This document shows, piece after piece, positions 29,197 to 38,740 of a DNA stretch of 51,982 nt. Every line of letters starts with the position of its first letter. Positions within the stretch are counted from its first letter, which is position 1. Made by a program: the position numbers and the translations under genes. The stretch is from Kofleriaceae bacterium (lineage in GTDB: Bacteria; Myxococcota_A; Polyangia; Haliangiales; Haliangiaceae): positions 1-51,982 of the forward strand of contig JANXOP010000034.1 of NCBI GenBank assembly GCA_025357755.1, in the 5' to 3' direction. A model generated the notes under the pieces. That model saw only the letters and a program-made list of their open reading frames with translations. It did not search any database and was not told the DNA's origin.

Positions 29197-30528
29197 GTGA
29201 TGCGCTCGCTCGCTCTCGTGTTGCTCGCGACTTGTTGGGCGTGCGGCGCCAAGCCACCGACCGTCGACGAACCGGATCACGAGGTCGGCGCGCCCGCGAC
29301 CCGCGGCTCGGCAGAGCCGATGCTTGCGACCGAGTCCAAGGCCATCTCGGATGCGATCGTCCACGTCTACGAAGCGCTGACCGTGAAGACCGTGGCGCCG
29401 GGAGATCCGGCGCCGATTCGCGAAGCCGCGGTGTTCTCGCTCGGCTGGACCGCTCCGATTCCGTGGACCACCGATCCCGAGAAAGATCGCGGCCTGTTGC
29501 GCGGCGTCGTGCGCGCGCTCGTGCAGAGCCACAAGTTACCGAAGGACGCCGTGCTGCGTGCCGCGCGCGCGATGGGCGTGTGGTCTGGCGATCTGCAGAC
29601 CTACGGCGTCGATCCGCCGGGCTTCGCCGCGCTGTTCGGCTTGATCGGCGGGCAAGCCACCACCCAGGTCGGCATGACCTATCACAAGCTCGATGCGACC
29701 CAGTGGGCGGTGTCCGACCTGGTCATCGGTGGCGCCGCGGCACGCGCCGGCGTCGCTCGTGGTGACGTGCTCGTCTCGATCGATGGCCAGCAGGTCGCGC
29801 ACGGCTGGAAGGACTTTCAGTATCTGCTCGGTGCACGCACCGGTACGAGCGCGACGCTGGTAGTTCGTCACGGGACGACCGAGCGGTCGCTCGTGCTCTC
29901 CCTGTCTCCCGTCGCGGCGCCGATCGTCGAGTCGAAGACGATCGGCAGCGTCGGCTACCTTCGCGTGTGGACGTGCACGCACTCCGACAACGCGAAGCTC
30001 GATGCCGCCGCACTCGCGCAGAAGGCGCTGGGCGAGCTCGATCGCAAGGGAGCAAAGAAGCTCGTCCTCGATCTGCGTGGCAATGCTGGTGGGTTCCCCT
30101 TCGATCTCGTGTCGCTGTTCACCGAGGTCGAGACGCTGATGTACGCGCTGCCAGATCACGGCGACGAGCAGGCGGTTGCGCGCACCAAGATCGCCGCGTG
30201 GAAGACCAAACGGCCGATCGTGATCCTCGTCGATGAAGGTACGGCGTCGGGCGCCGAGATGATCGCGCTCGCGCTGCGCGAGCACGTCGCCGCGGTGATC
30301 GTGGGCAAGCCGACCGCGGGCGGGCTGACGTTCCCGACGACCGAGCAGCTGATCGGCAACGTGACGTTGTCATATCCGACGACGCGCGTCGCGACCGTCA
30401 AGGACAAGCAGGTCCAGCCCGGCAATCGCATCGTCCCCGAGATCGATGCCGCGAACCCGACCGCGGAGGACTACGCGGCCCACCGCGATCCACAGCTCGA
30501 CGCGGCGATCGCGGCGTTCAAGAAGTAG
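29197..30528 (+). CDS. S41 family (C-terminal processing) peptidase lipoprotein with PDZ domain
   Basis: The 443-residue protein starts at GTG 29197, or ATG three bases later. It has a lipoprotein signal (L-L-A-T-C-W-A-C) and an N-terminal helical region. A PDZ domain near residues 165-230 (V-I-G-G-A-A-A-R-A-G-V-A-R-G-D-V-L-V-S-I-D-G) follows, then an S41 protease core with L-V-L-D-L-R-G-N-A-G-G, D-E-G-T-A-S-G-A-E-M (Ser351 as nucleophile) and V-G-K-P-T-A-G-G holding the general-base lysine. Tail-specific proteases of this type cut C-terminal regions of envelope proteins. The stop abuts the stop of a convergent lipoprotein gene. Confidence 0.88.
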   Translation: MMRSLALVLLATCWACGAKPPTVDEPDHEVGAPATRGSAEPMLATESKAISDAIVHVYEALTVKTVAPGDPAPIREAAVFSLGWTAPIPWTTDPEKDRGLLRGVVRALVQSHKLPKDAVLRAARAMGVWSGDLQTYGVDPPGFAALFGLIGGQATTQVGMTYHKLDATQWAVSDLVIGGAAARAGVARGDVLVSIDGQQVAHGWKDFQYLLGARTGTSATLVVRHGTTERSLVLSLSPVAAPIVESKTIGSVGYLRVWTCTHSDNAKLDAAALAQKALGELDRKGAKKLVLDLRGNAGGFPFDLVSLFTEVETLMYALPDHGDEQAVARTKIAAWKTKRPIVILVDEGTASGAEMIALALREHVAAVIVGKPTAGGLTFPTTEQLIGNVTLSYPTTRVATVKDKQVQPGNRIVPEIDAANPTAEDYAAHRDPQLDAAIAAFKK

Positions 30529-30999
30529 CTAGTTGAACTTCGCGCCCGTGGTGACTGTCGCTGTTGGCGTGAGGTGACACGGGTTGGCCTGCCCCCCACA
30601 CTCTCCGGTCCACTGCTTGAACGCGTTCCCCATGCTAGCGACCGCGGTAAGCGTGAGTGGCTGACCCGCCGTTGCTTTGAAGGTGCAGTTGACCGGGGGA
30701 CCACCTGTCGCTTCGCACGTGTCTCCGTGGTTCGAGGTCACGATGCCTTGGCCGTTGACGTTCAGGTGAACATCGATCTGCGTGGTACCGGACCCCGCAT
30801 CGCCTCCACTCACGGCACCGTCCGTCACTGCTTGCGCACCGCACGCCGTCACGCCCGATGCGGCGCACAGATGATCGGTCGTACACGCCTGGCCACCGAT
30901 GCAGTCGCTATCGGCGGTGCACGCGAGGACGCACTCGGGTGCCTCCGGCGCGTAGCAGCCCGCGATCGCGAGCACGAACCCGACTCTCAGAACTGCCAT
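30529..30999 (-). CDS. Cys-rich lipoprotein with a C-terminal repeat-type domain
   Basis: The 156-residue protein starts with a lipoprotein signal (A-I-A-G-C-Y, Cys15). A Cys-rich stretch then has C-T-A-D-S-D-C-I-G-G-Q-A-C, a D-S-D-C-x5-C pattern common in Myxococcota surface lipoproteins and probably disulfide-knotted. A Gly/Ala linker leads to a beta module with G-N-A-F-K-Q-W-T-G-E-C, like the divergent InlB B-repeat (Big/Flg_new) fold. It overlaps the TPR gene upstream by 13 bases and is the last gene of the kinase operon. Function unknown. Confidence 0.65.
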   Translation of the reverse strand: MAVLRVGFVLAIAGCYAPEAPECVLACTADSDCIGGQACTTDHLCAASGVTACGAQAVTDGAVSGGDAGSGTTQIDVHLNVNGQGIVTSNHGDTCEATGGPPVNCTFKATAGQPLTLTAVASMGNAFKQWTGECGGQANPCHLTPTATVTTGAKFN

Positions 31000-31775
31000 G
31001 CGACCCTCACCAAGCCACCGTCTCCGTGCGGCTCGAAGGCAAGATGCTGCGCTTGCTCGCGCCGGCCGAGGCCATATAGTACGGCGCCCGTGATCAACAC
31101 CGCGCCCCCGGTGATGCCGGCGATGGTCGTGATCGTGTCGTCGCGATGACCGCGATCATCGAGGCTCTGGAGATCGGGATGCCGCGTCCTGCCGGCGTAC
31201 GCGTCGGCGACCTCGTTGCTGGCGAGGTGGCCATCGATGGCGAAGATCGTCGCGACCGCGAGGCCGAGGCCGCCGCCGAGCATCAAGTACTTGCCGAGCT
31301 GGCGTTTGCCGTGGCTCTGATCGTCCTGGGGCGCGTTGAAGGTCGAGGTCGGGAGCGACGGCTCGGAGCGCTTCACGACCGGCCGGGCCGCATCATCACT
31401 CGCGGCGGTGTGGGTACACGAGCTCAACCTCTCGAGGTTATCGTTCGCCACGGCGCGTAGGTCGTCGCGCGGATCGGTAGCGAGGAACCGGCGATACATC
31501 CACGCCGCGTCATCGCAGTCGCCAGCGAGGCGATAGACCTGCGCGAGGTTAAACAGTAGCCCGGGGCTCGGCGCGAGCACGTACGCGGCCCGGTACGCGT
31601 CGAGCGCTTCGCGGTACTTGCCGTCGCGCTGGAGCTGGCGACCGCGATCCGAGAGAGCGCGCGCCTTCTCTGGCACCGCGAGCCCGGCGTCGTCGGCGGG
31701 TTCCGCATGTGCGCACAGCGGTACGAGCGTGAAGCTCGCGCACAGGCTGCCGGCGAGGACGATCCGAGCCAACAT
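30987..31775 (-). CDS. Secreted/membrane TPR protein
   Basis: The 262-residue protein has a signal peptide (M-L-A-R-I-V-L-A-G-S-L-C-A-S-F-T) ending near A-H-A. TPR repeats follow, with D-G-K-Y-R-E-A-L-D-A-Y-R-A-A-Y and P-S-P-G-L-L-F-N-L-A-Q-V-Y-R-L-A-G-D. A charged linker leads to two membrane helices (about residues 165-181 and 220-240). Its ATG shares one base with the kinase stop (TGATG) and it overlaps the next gene by 13 bases. The same TPR-plus-two-helix layout is often found beside PknB-like kinases in Myxococcota, so it may be a partner or substrate of that kinase. Confidence 0.75.
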   Translation of the reverse strand: MLARIVLAGSLCASFTLVPLCAHAEPADDAGLAVPEKARALSDRGRQLQRDGKYREALDAYRAAYVLAPSPGLLFNLAQVYRLAGDCDDAAWMYRRFLATDPRDDLRAVANDNLERLSSCTHTAASDDAARPVVKRSEPSLPTSTFNAPQDDQSHGKRQLGKYLMLGGGLGLAVATIFAIDGHLASNEVADAYAGRTRHPDLQSLDDRGHRDDTITTIAGITGGAVLITGAVLYGLGRREQAQHLAFEPHGDGGLVRVAWQF

Positions 31776-33163
31776 CAGTAGGAGGGGACAGAGCCATCAG
31801 GGTCGAAGGCTGCCGTGCGGCGCGAGGACGTCGCCGCAGCGTGGTGAGGACGATGTCGCGACGCCGAGCCCATCGCGGCCGGATCGGGCTTCGCCGCGAC
31901 GGCGGCCGGCTTTGCGGTGGCCTTGGGCGAAACCGACGCTGCCGCCGGTGACGCCGGAGCGACGGTCTCGTGGGTCACCGCGACGTCGCTCCTATCGTCG
32001 AGTGCATCTCCGGGACTCGCGGGTACGACGATCGCCGTCGGCGCGGCAACGTCGTGCGAGTCGCGCGCGACGAGAAACAACAGCCCACTGGCGACGAGTG
32101 CGCTCGCGCCGAGCGCGAGCGGCCAGCGCTGCTTGCCCCGGCGCTTCACGGGCACCAGGGGCGGTGCGGACGCGAACCGGGTGTGCCGGCGCGGTGGTTG
32201 CGGTTTCGGTTCGCTGCGCCGGCTGTCGAGCTCGTCGCGCACGAGCAGCAACGTGCCGGCCACGGTCTCGAGGCTCGGGCGCTGATCCGGTTGCTTGGCG
32301 AGCATCGCGAGCAACAGCTCTTCGAGCGCCTTCGGGACATCGGGCCACAGCTCGCTCGGCATCGGCGGCGTCGAGCGGAGGTGCATCGTCATCACCTCGG
32401 CCGCGGTCTCGGCTTCGAATGGGAGCTGCTCGAGGAACAGCTCGAACGCCATCACGCCGAGCGAGTAGACGTCGGTCGCGGGTGTGAGCTCCGCGCCGCG
32501 GGCCTGCTCGGGGGAGAGGTACTGTGGGGTGCCCACGAGCTGGCCATCGATCGTGCAACGCACGTCGCTCGCGACATCCTTCGCGATGCCCCAGTCGAGC
32601 ACCTTCACGCGTTCGACGCCGCCCTCTTCGCCGGGAACCAAGAACACGTTGTCGAGCTTGAGGTCGCGATGGATGACGCCCGCGCCATGCGCCGCGATCA
32701 GCGCGTGACAGATCTGGATCAGGAGCTCGACCACGCGGTCCGGGAGCACCTTGGTCTCGTAGGCGAGCTGGCCGAGGCACACGCCATCGAGGCGCTCCAT
32801 CACGATGTACGGTCGACCGTCTTCGAGCGAACCGGTCTCGAAGATGTCCACGATGTTCGGATGATTGACGCGGTTGACGACGCGGGCCTCGAGCTTGATC
32901 CGCTCGACCGTGGCGCCGGTCGCCAAGAAGTCGTGCAGGACCTTGAGGGCCGCGCGCTTGCCGATCTCCTGGTGCGTGACGGCGTAGACCGTGCCCATGC
33001 CCCCACGGCCGAGTCGCTCACCCACGACCCACGGACCGGCCTTCGCTCCCGCCAGGAGGACCTCCGGCGCGCCAGCAGGTCCGGGCGAGGCCGCGGATCC
33101 TTCGGTCGAGAGCATCGTCCGCATGAACGATTCCTGTGCAGTGCGTGTGCCGAGAAAAGGCAT
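31775..33163 (-). CDS. Hanks-type serine/threonine protein kinase (membrane-anchored)
   Basis: The 462-residue protein has a kinase domain at residues ~44-310: G-R-G-G-M-G near 52, catalytic Lys74 in A-A-L-K-V-L, H-R-D-L-K-L-D-N with the catalytic aspartate at 167, D-W-G (190-192) in place of the usual D-F-G, G-T-P-Q-Y-L-S-P-E in the activation region and D-V-Y-S-L-G. A single membrane helix (about 345-365) and a Pro/Ala-rich tail follow. All catalytic residues are present. An alternative start at the internal Met14 is possible. It is first in an overlapping three-gene unit with the TPR protein and the Cys-rich lipoprotein, so a signal from the envelope is likely. Confidence 0.9.
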   Translation of the reverse strand: MPFLGTRTAQESFMRTMLSTEGSAASPGPAGAPEVLLAGAKAGPWVVGERLGRGGMGTVYAVTHQEIGKRAALKVLHDFLATGATVERIKLEARVVNRVNHPNIVDIFETGSLEDGRPYIVMERLDGVCLGQLAYETKVLPDRVVELLIQICHALIAAHGAGVIHRDLKLDNVFLVPGEEGGVERVKVLDWGIAKDVASDVRCTIDGQLVGTPQYLSPEQARGAELTPATDVYSLGVMAFELFLEQLPFEAETAAEVMTMHLRSTPPMPSELWPDVPKALEELLLAMLAKQPDQRPSLETVAGTLLLVRDELDSRRSEPKPQPPRRHTRFASAPPLVPVKRRGKQRWPLALGASALVASGLLFLVARDSHDVAAPTAIVVPASPGDALDDRSDVAVTHETVAPASPAAASVSPKATAKPAAVAAKPDPAAMGSASRHRPHHAAATSSRRTAAFDPDGSVPSY

Positions 33164-33264
33164 GACGCAATACGTAGTTCGGCACCTTCGAAGGCCAGCG
33201 GCCGAGCGGGGCGGCGCGCGTGTGTCAGCGGCGCACGGTGGGTGCTAGGGTCGTATCCCACTTC

Positions 33265-34197
33265 ATGATCGTCACGCGCGATGACCTCGAGGGATCGCTC
33301 GCTTCGCTTGTACGAAACGTGCGCGAACCGAGTGCGGGAATCTTCGGTCCCGACTCCATCGCGTGGCGACTCGGAGGCGATCTCTCGGTGTTTCTCGGCG
33401 GCGGTCGGGCCGCGCTGCTGCAGCTCGCTCATCCGATGGTGGCACACGCGATCGATCATCACTCGCGCACCCGCGCCGACGTCCTCGGTCGCTTTCAGCG
33501 CACGTTTCGTCACGTCTTCGCGATGACGTTCGGCGAGCTCGACGATGCGATCCGTGCGGCGCGTCGGGTTCATCAGATCCATGCGCGCGTTCACGGCGAG
33601 ATCACCGAACCGATCGGGAGCTTCGCTGCCGGCACGCGCTATCACGCGAACGACGCGGACGCCCTGCGCTGGGTCCACGCGACGCTCGTCGATACGACGA
33701 TCACGGTGCGCCAGCGACTCGGCGCGCGCGTCTCGCACCGCGATCTCGATCGCTACACGCTGGAGATGAACCGGTTCGCGGCGCTGTTCGGGATCCCCGC
33801 GGCGCTGTTGCCGGCGACGTGGCGCGATCACGAGGCGTACATGGCGCGGATGATCCCGACGCTCGCCGTGGCGCCCTGCGCACGCGAGATGGCGACGTTC
33901 TTGATCGGCCGCGCGGGCAACGTCCAACCCACGCTCGGCCGGATGACCGAGGCACTCGCGGCCGCGATGCTGCCGGAGCGCCTGGTCGAGCAATTCGGCT
34001 TGCAGCGCTCGAGCACGATCGTCAACGCGGCCTTCGCGCTCGGCGCGCCGCTCTATCGCCGGATCCCCGCGCGCTTGATCGCGATCCCGGCCCACTCGGC
34101 CGCGACGCGGCGACTCGCGGGGAAGCCGCCGAGCGCTCTCTCCGCCTGGGCCGAACGCAAGCTCTTCGGTCTCACGGAGCGGATGACAGGAAATTAA
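33265..34197 (+). CDS. Oxygenase MpaB family protein (DUF2236)
   Basis: The 310-residue protein begins M-I-V-T-R-D-D-L. It has the DUF2236/MpaB pattern: an early G-G-G-R-A-A-L-L-Q-L-A-H-P-M-V-A-H-A-I segment, F-x-R-T-F-x-H-V, the helix A-R-R-V-H-Q-I-H-A-R-V-H-G, Y-H-A-N-D-A-D-A-L-R-W-V-H-A-T and R-x-Y-x-x-E-M-N-R-F. The family includes the heme-b latex-clearing oxygenase Lcp and the fungal MpaB; most bacterial members are uncharacterised. Likely a cytoplasmic heme protein acting on a lipid or polyprenyl substrate. It diverges from the kinase operon. Confidence 0.82.
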   Translation: MIVTRDDLEGSLASLVRNVREPSAGIFGPDSIAWRLGGDLSVFLGGGRAALLQLAHPMVAHAIDHHSRTRADVLGRFQRTFRHVFAMTFGELDDAIRAARRVHQIHARVHGEITEPIGSFAAGTRYHANDADALRWVHATLVDTTITVRQRLGARVSHRDLDRYTLEMNRFAALFGIPAALLPATWRDHEAYMARMIPTLAVAPCAREMATFLIGRAGNVQPTLGRMTEALAAAMLPERLVEQFGLQRSSTIVNAAFALGAPLYRRIPARLIAIPAHSAATRRLAGKPPSALSAWAERKLFGLTERMTGN

Positions 34198-34203
34198 AGC
34201 CGT

Positions 34204-34263
34204 ACACGACGCGGACGAAGCCGTGCGATTTTGCCGAAAGCAGGAGGCGCGGCCGCGTCGTGT
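34204..34263. terminator. 11-bp perfect inverted repeat between convergent genes
   Basis: ACACGACGCGG (34204-34214) pairs perfectly with CCGCGTCGTGT (34253-34263) around a 38-base loop. It begins 6 bases after the MpaB-like stop and lies in the 181-base gap before the convergent sigma54-activator stop. It is most likely a bidirectional terminator. I see no gene in the rest of the gap. Confidence 0.45.
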
Positions 34264-34378
34264 GCAGCTTGCTCGGTAAGAGCACGTAACAGACCAAACG
34301 GTTGCTCGCGCAATACGCTGAAACGGTTAGCGCTGGGGTAGGTGCTGCGTACCTTCGTATCGCGCGCCGTATCGCACG

Positions 34379-35767
<1,389 letters not shown>

Positions 35768-35773
35768 GCGGCC

Positions 35774-35782
35774 ATCCTAACA
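35774..35782 (-). promoter_or_regulatory. Extended -10 of the FHA-activator gene
   Basis: TGtTAGGAT on the minus strand ends exactly 6 bases before the GTG start, predicting a leaderless mRNA. Confidence 0.55.
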
Positions 35783-35797
35783 CCCCTGTCGCAGGGG
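35783..35797. promoter_or_regulatory. Inverted repeat between divergent promoters (operator candidate)
   Basis: CCCCTG-TCG-CAGGGG is a perfect 6-bp dyad. It lies directly upstream of the -10 of the FHA-activator gene and 32 bases from the -10 of the divergent TPR gene, a good position for a regulator such as the activator itself. Confidence 0.4.
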
Positions 35798-35828
35798 GGG
35801 CAGGTAGGGCGTTGTCAGACCCGACGGG

Positions 35829-35834
35829 TAGCGT
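35829..35834 (+). promoter_or_regulatory. -10 element of the TPR gene
   Basis: TAGCGT ends 7 bases before the GTG at 35842, on the opposite strand and diverging from the FHA-activator promoter. Confidence 0.5.
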
Positions 35835-35841
35835 TTGAACC

Positions 35842-36357
35842 GTGGGCGATCTCGTATCACTGACCGCGAAGCTCGAGGCCCGGCGCGGCTGCATCCGGGC
35901 AACCCCCGCCGTCGACCACTACGAGCGTGGGCTCGCGCTCGAGGCCGCCGATCAGCCAGAGGCGGCGATGGCCGCCTACCGTCGCGCCCTGGCGGGTCGG
36001 CCGGACCTCGCGGACGCCCTCAACAACCTCGGCCGGCTTCATCACGATCACACCCAGCTCGGCGATGCCGAGTCGCTCTACCGGCTCGCGATCTGCGCGG
36101 CCGCTTCGAGCGGTGGTGTAGCGCTGTACTGGTTCAACCTCGGTGTCGTGCTCGAGGATACCGGCCGCAACGCGGAAGCTGTCGGCTGCTACGAGCGAGC
36201 GATCGAGCTCGACGCCACGCTCGCCGATGCGCACTTTAACCTCTCGCGCCAGCTCGAGCAGGTCGGTCGCCGTGGCGACGACGAGCTCGTCATGCGCCGC
36301 GCGGTGCGTCACCTGAAGCGCTACCGCGATCTCGTGCGGTCGACCGGTAACGGGTAG
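35842..36357 (+). CDS. TPR-repeat protein
   Basis: The 171-residue soluble protein has no signal peptide. About three TPR units are visible: H-Y-E-R-G-L-A-L-E-A-A-D-Q-P-E-A-A-M-A-A-Y-R-R-A-L (residues 31-55), L-N-N-L-G-R-L-H-H-D, and F-N-L-G-V-V-L-E-D-T-G-R-N-A-E-A-V-G-C-Y-E-R-A-I. TPR arrays bind partner proteins. Its GTG start and -10 share an intergenic region with the FHA-activator gene, which suggests the two are regulated together. Confidence 0.78.
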   Translation: MGDLVSLTAKLEARRGCIRATPAVDHYERGLALEAADQPEAAMAAYRRALAGRPDLADALNNLGRLHHDHTQLGDAESLYRLAICAAASSGGVALYWFNLGVVLEDTGRNAEAVGCYERAIELDATLADAHFNLSRQLEQVGRRGDDELVMRRAVRHLKRYRDLVRSTGNG

Positions 36358-36435
36358 TCCGTCCCCGAGCTCGATTTATCGCAACAAAAGGGCGACGAGA
36401 GCGCAAAACCGCGGTCGTCGGTACCACTAGAGGGG

Positions 36436-37332
36436 ATGAAGCTGACCATCTTGTCCTGCGCTGTCCTGCTCGCCACCACGACGTGGGCGAGCGCCGGCAA
36501 CCCAGACCCGGCCGAGATTTCGGGACCTCGACCCGGACAGGTCGTCCCGCTGGGCGAGGCTCCTATCGAGCTTCGGCCTACCCCGTACAGCGATGCCACG
36601 AAGTACATCTGCACCTTGACCCAAGCGTCGGTGGTGTGGTCGAGCGGGGAACAAGCGTATCCGATCTGTCAGGTCCCCGTGATCGATCAGAAGAAGTTCA
36701 AGCCTGGTGACGCGACCGTGACCGTCCGCGTGTTCTACGGCAAGCGGTGGTTGCCAGCCGCGACCGAGGTCATCCAGCTCTCGGGTAGCGAGGAAGCCGC
36801 GCCCGATCAGGCGACGGTCGATCAGGTCGATCCGGCGACGGTGAAGCCTCTCACCGGTGGCGGCAAGACGTTCACGCTGCGCAGGGGCGACACGACGCTA
36901 AAGATCAGCATCGCGATCGGCGCGGACAAGTGGAAGGTGCTTTCACCGAACGAGGTCGAGGATGATCACATCACGTTCCATCACGGCAACGACGAGCGCG
37001 CGACCGCAGAGATCTTTGTGGATCGCTGTGACCCCGATGATCCGTCGACGTGCCTCGAGATCGGGATCTCTCGTACGTTGAAGTGCGACGATCCAGATAG
37101 CCGCAAGTTCGTGAAGCTCGGCAACTCGCGCGCTGCCAGCTCGTGCGTGTGGACCAAGGAGATGCGGGACAAGCGGACCTCGAAGATCAACACGGTGCAC
37201 TGGGAAGCCGGGGGGTTCGTCGAGATGGATCCCACGTCCCACGTCGTCGTGTCATGCGGCCTCGCGGCCAGCTCGCCGTCGCACTTTGCCGAGGTGATGC
37301 GACTGTGCGCGACGATGCACCTCGTGAAATGA
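36436..37332 (+). CDS. Secreted protein of unknown function
   Basis: The 298-residue protein has a signal peptide (M-K-L-T-I-L-S-C-A-V-L-L-A-T-T-T-W-A-S-A). It begins its mature part with P-D-P-A-E-I-S-G-P-R-P-G-Q. Four or more cysteines are spread along the C-terminal half (F-V-D-R-C-D-P-D-D-P-S-T-C and later ones), probably in disulfides. No known domain was recognised. The ATG follows a purine-rich GAGGGG that could be a ribosome binding site. Confidence 0.65.
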   Translation: MKLTILSCAVLLATTTWASAGNPDPAEISGPRPGQVVPLGEAPIELRPTPYSDATKYICTLTQASVVWSSGEQAYPICQVPVIDQKKFKPGDATVTVRVFYGKRWLPAATEVIQLSGSEEAAPDQATVDQVDPATVKPLTGGGKTFTLRRGDTTLKISIAIGADKWKVLSPNEVEDDHITFHHGNDERATAEIFVDRCDPDDPSTCLEIGISRTLKCDDPDSRKFVKLGNSRAASSCVWTKEMRDKRTSKINTVHWEAGGFVEMDPTSHVVVSCGLAASSPSHFAEVMRLCATMHLVK

Positions 37333-37348
37333 GCTCGATCGGTCGAGC
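37333..37348. terminator. Hairpin between convergent genes
   Basis: GCTCGA-TCGG-TCGAGC is a perfect 6-bp hairpin with a tetraloop, starting right after the stop codon at 37332 and just before the stop of the convergent methyltransferase gene. Candidate bidirectional terminator without a T tract. Confidence 0.4.
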
Positions 37349-37354
37349 GCGATC

Positions 37355-38740
37355 CTAGGTCCGACGCCAGATGGCGATCTTGAGATAGTCGGCCTGCGCA
37401 AAGCCGACCGGATGGTCCGCCTCGGGCGGCACGTCGCGCTCGAGGCGAAAGCCAGGACCGAGGGCTTCACGCACCGTGCGCTGGAAGAGCTCGCGATCGA
37501 TCCGGCTCGTGCAACACGCGGCGACGACGGCACCGCCGGGCGCCACGTGCCGCGCGGCTGCGCGATACAGCTTGCGATACGCGGCGAGCACCGCCGGAAT
37601 CTGGATTTGCTTGCTCGCCATCGCCGGCGGATCGACGATCACGAGCTCGAACTGCTCGGTCTCGGCGAGGCTCGGCAACCACTCGAACACGTCGGCGACG
37701 GTGAACGTGTGATGGCTCGCGGCGCCGACATGATGCGCGGCGGCAAAGGCGAGGGCGCGTGCAGATTGATCGACGTGCTGGATCCGGGTCGCGCCCGCCA
37801 GCTCGGCCGCGCGACCGAGCATGCCGGTGTACGCGAACAGGTTGAGCACACGCGCACCGGCGAGCCGCGATCCGACGAGGGCGCGCCGCAGGCCGCGAAG
37901 ATCCAGGTACGTGCCGGTCTTGTGGCCACCCTCGAGATCGACGGCCATCGCACGACCGTCCTCGTGGAATTCGACGGTCGCCGGTGCGGTACCACACAGG
38001 ATTCGCTGCGAGGTCGGTGGCCCGCGGCGGCGACGCGCAGGGCGCAGGATCACGTTCGTCGCGCGGCCGATGATCGCGGTCACCTCGACCGGCGCGATGG
38101 CCGCGTGCGGCTGGGCCGGCTGGGCCGGCCGGGCCGTGTGGACCGCGGGAAGTCCCGGCTCTGCCGACCGCGTGACCTTGATCGGCATCGTCTGCCCGGC
38201 GTCGAGCTCGAAGTGCTCGCGGAAAATCTCGATCGGTCGCGTGGCGGCGGAGTCGCCCTCCGCCTCGGGTGCGGCGGAGACGGGGACGGTGATCGTTCCG
38301 CGCGCGACCGCGGCGAGCACCATCGCGACGTAGCGCGCGAGGGCATCGGCGCCGGGCGCGTAGCTCGCGACGACGAGCGTGTCGGCGAACCGATCGACGA
38401 CGACCGCGGCGAGCCCGTCGCTCTCCCCGTTGATCAAGCGAATCGCGTCGGTCTGACGCGCGAGCGTGGCGCGCTTGCCGAGCGCGATCGCGATCTGGCC
38501 ACGCACCCAGGCGGCATCGGGACGCGCGGCGCCGGCGCGCAGCATGCGGACCGCGATCGCACCTTCCGCTTCGTAGATACCGTGGCCGATCACGCGGTTC
38601 GTGCCGTCGACCAGGCGCAGCCAATCGCCGTCGCCGAACACCTGGGCCGCACTCGACATCTGCTCGCGAAACAACCACGGGTGGCCGTGCTCGATGATCG
38701 CGGCGGCCTCCTTCTTGACCTGGTAGCGACGAGGAATCAC
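37355..38740 (-). CDS. RlmI-type class I SAM-dependent rRNA (cytosine-C5) methyltransferase
   Basis: The 461-residue protein starts with a PUA-like region (G-H-P-W-L-F-R-E-Q). The RlmI/RlmK middle has N-G-E-S-D-G-L-A-A-V-V-V-D-R, and G-H-K-T-G-T-Y-L-D-L-R-G-L-R leads into the SAM fold (V-L-N-L-F-A-Y-T-G, V-I-V-D-P-P-A). Family members methylate a cytosine of 23S rRNA. About 90 residues (roughly 155-245) are inserted before the G-H-K-T-G motif and include a low-complexity P-A-Q-P-A-Q-P stretch. The ATG overlaps the stop of the FAD monooxygenase gene, so the two are translationally coupled. Confidence 0.83.
   Translation of the reverse strand: MIPRRYQVKKEAAAIIEHGHPWLFREQMSSAAQVFGDGDWLRLVDGTNRVIGHGIYEAEGAIAVRMLRAGAARPDAAWVRGQIAIALGKRATLARQTDAIRLINGESDGLAAVVVDRFADTLVVASYAPGADALARYVAMVLAAVARGTITVPVSAAPEAEGDSAATRPIEIFREHFELDAGQTMPIKVTRSAEPGLPAVHTARPAQPAQPHAAIAPVEVTAIIGRATNVILRPARRRRGPPTSQRILCGTAPATVEFHEDGRAMAVDLEGGHKTGTYLDLRGLRRALVGSRLAGARVLNLFAYTGMLGRAAELAGATRIQHVDQSARALAFAAAHHVGAASHHTFTVADVFEWLPSLAETEQFELVIVDPPAMASKQIQIPAVLAAYRKLYRAAARHVAPGGAVVAACCTSRIDRELFQRTVREALGPGFRLERDVPPEADHPVGFAQADYLKIAIWRRT
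38109..38135. repeat. 9-bp tandem repeat inside the methyltransferase gene
   Basis: Three copies of GGCTGGGCC (the third reads GGCCGGGCC) encode the Pro/Ala/Gln stretch in the inserted segment. Because the unit is a multiple of three, copy number changes would not shift the frame. Confidence 0.7.
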
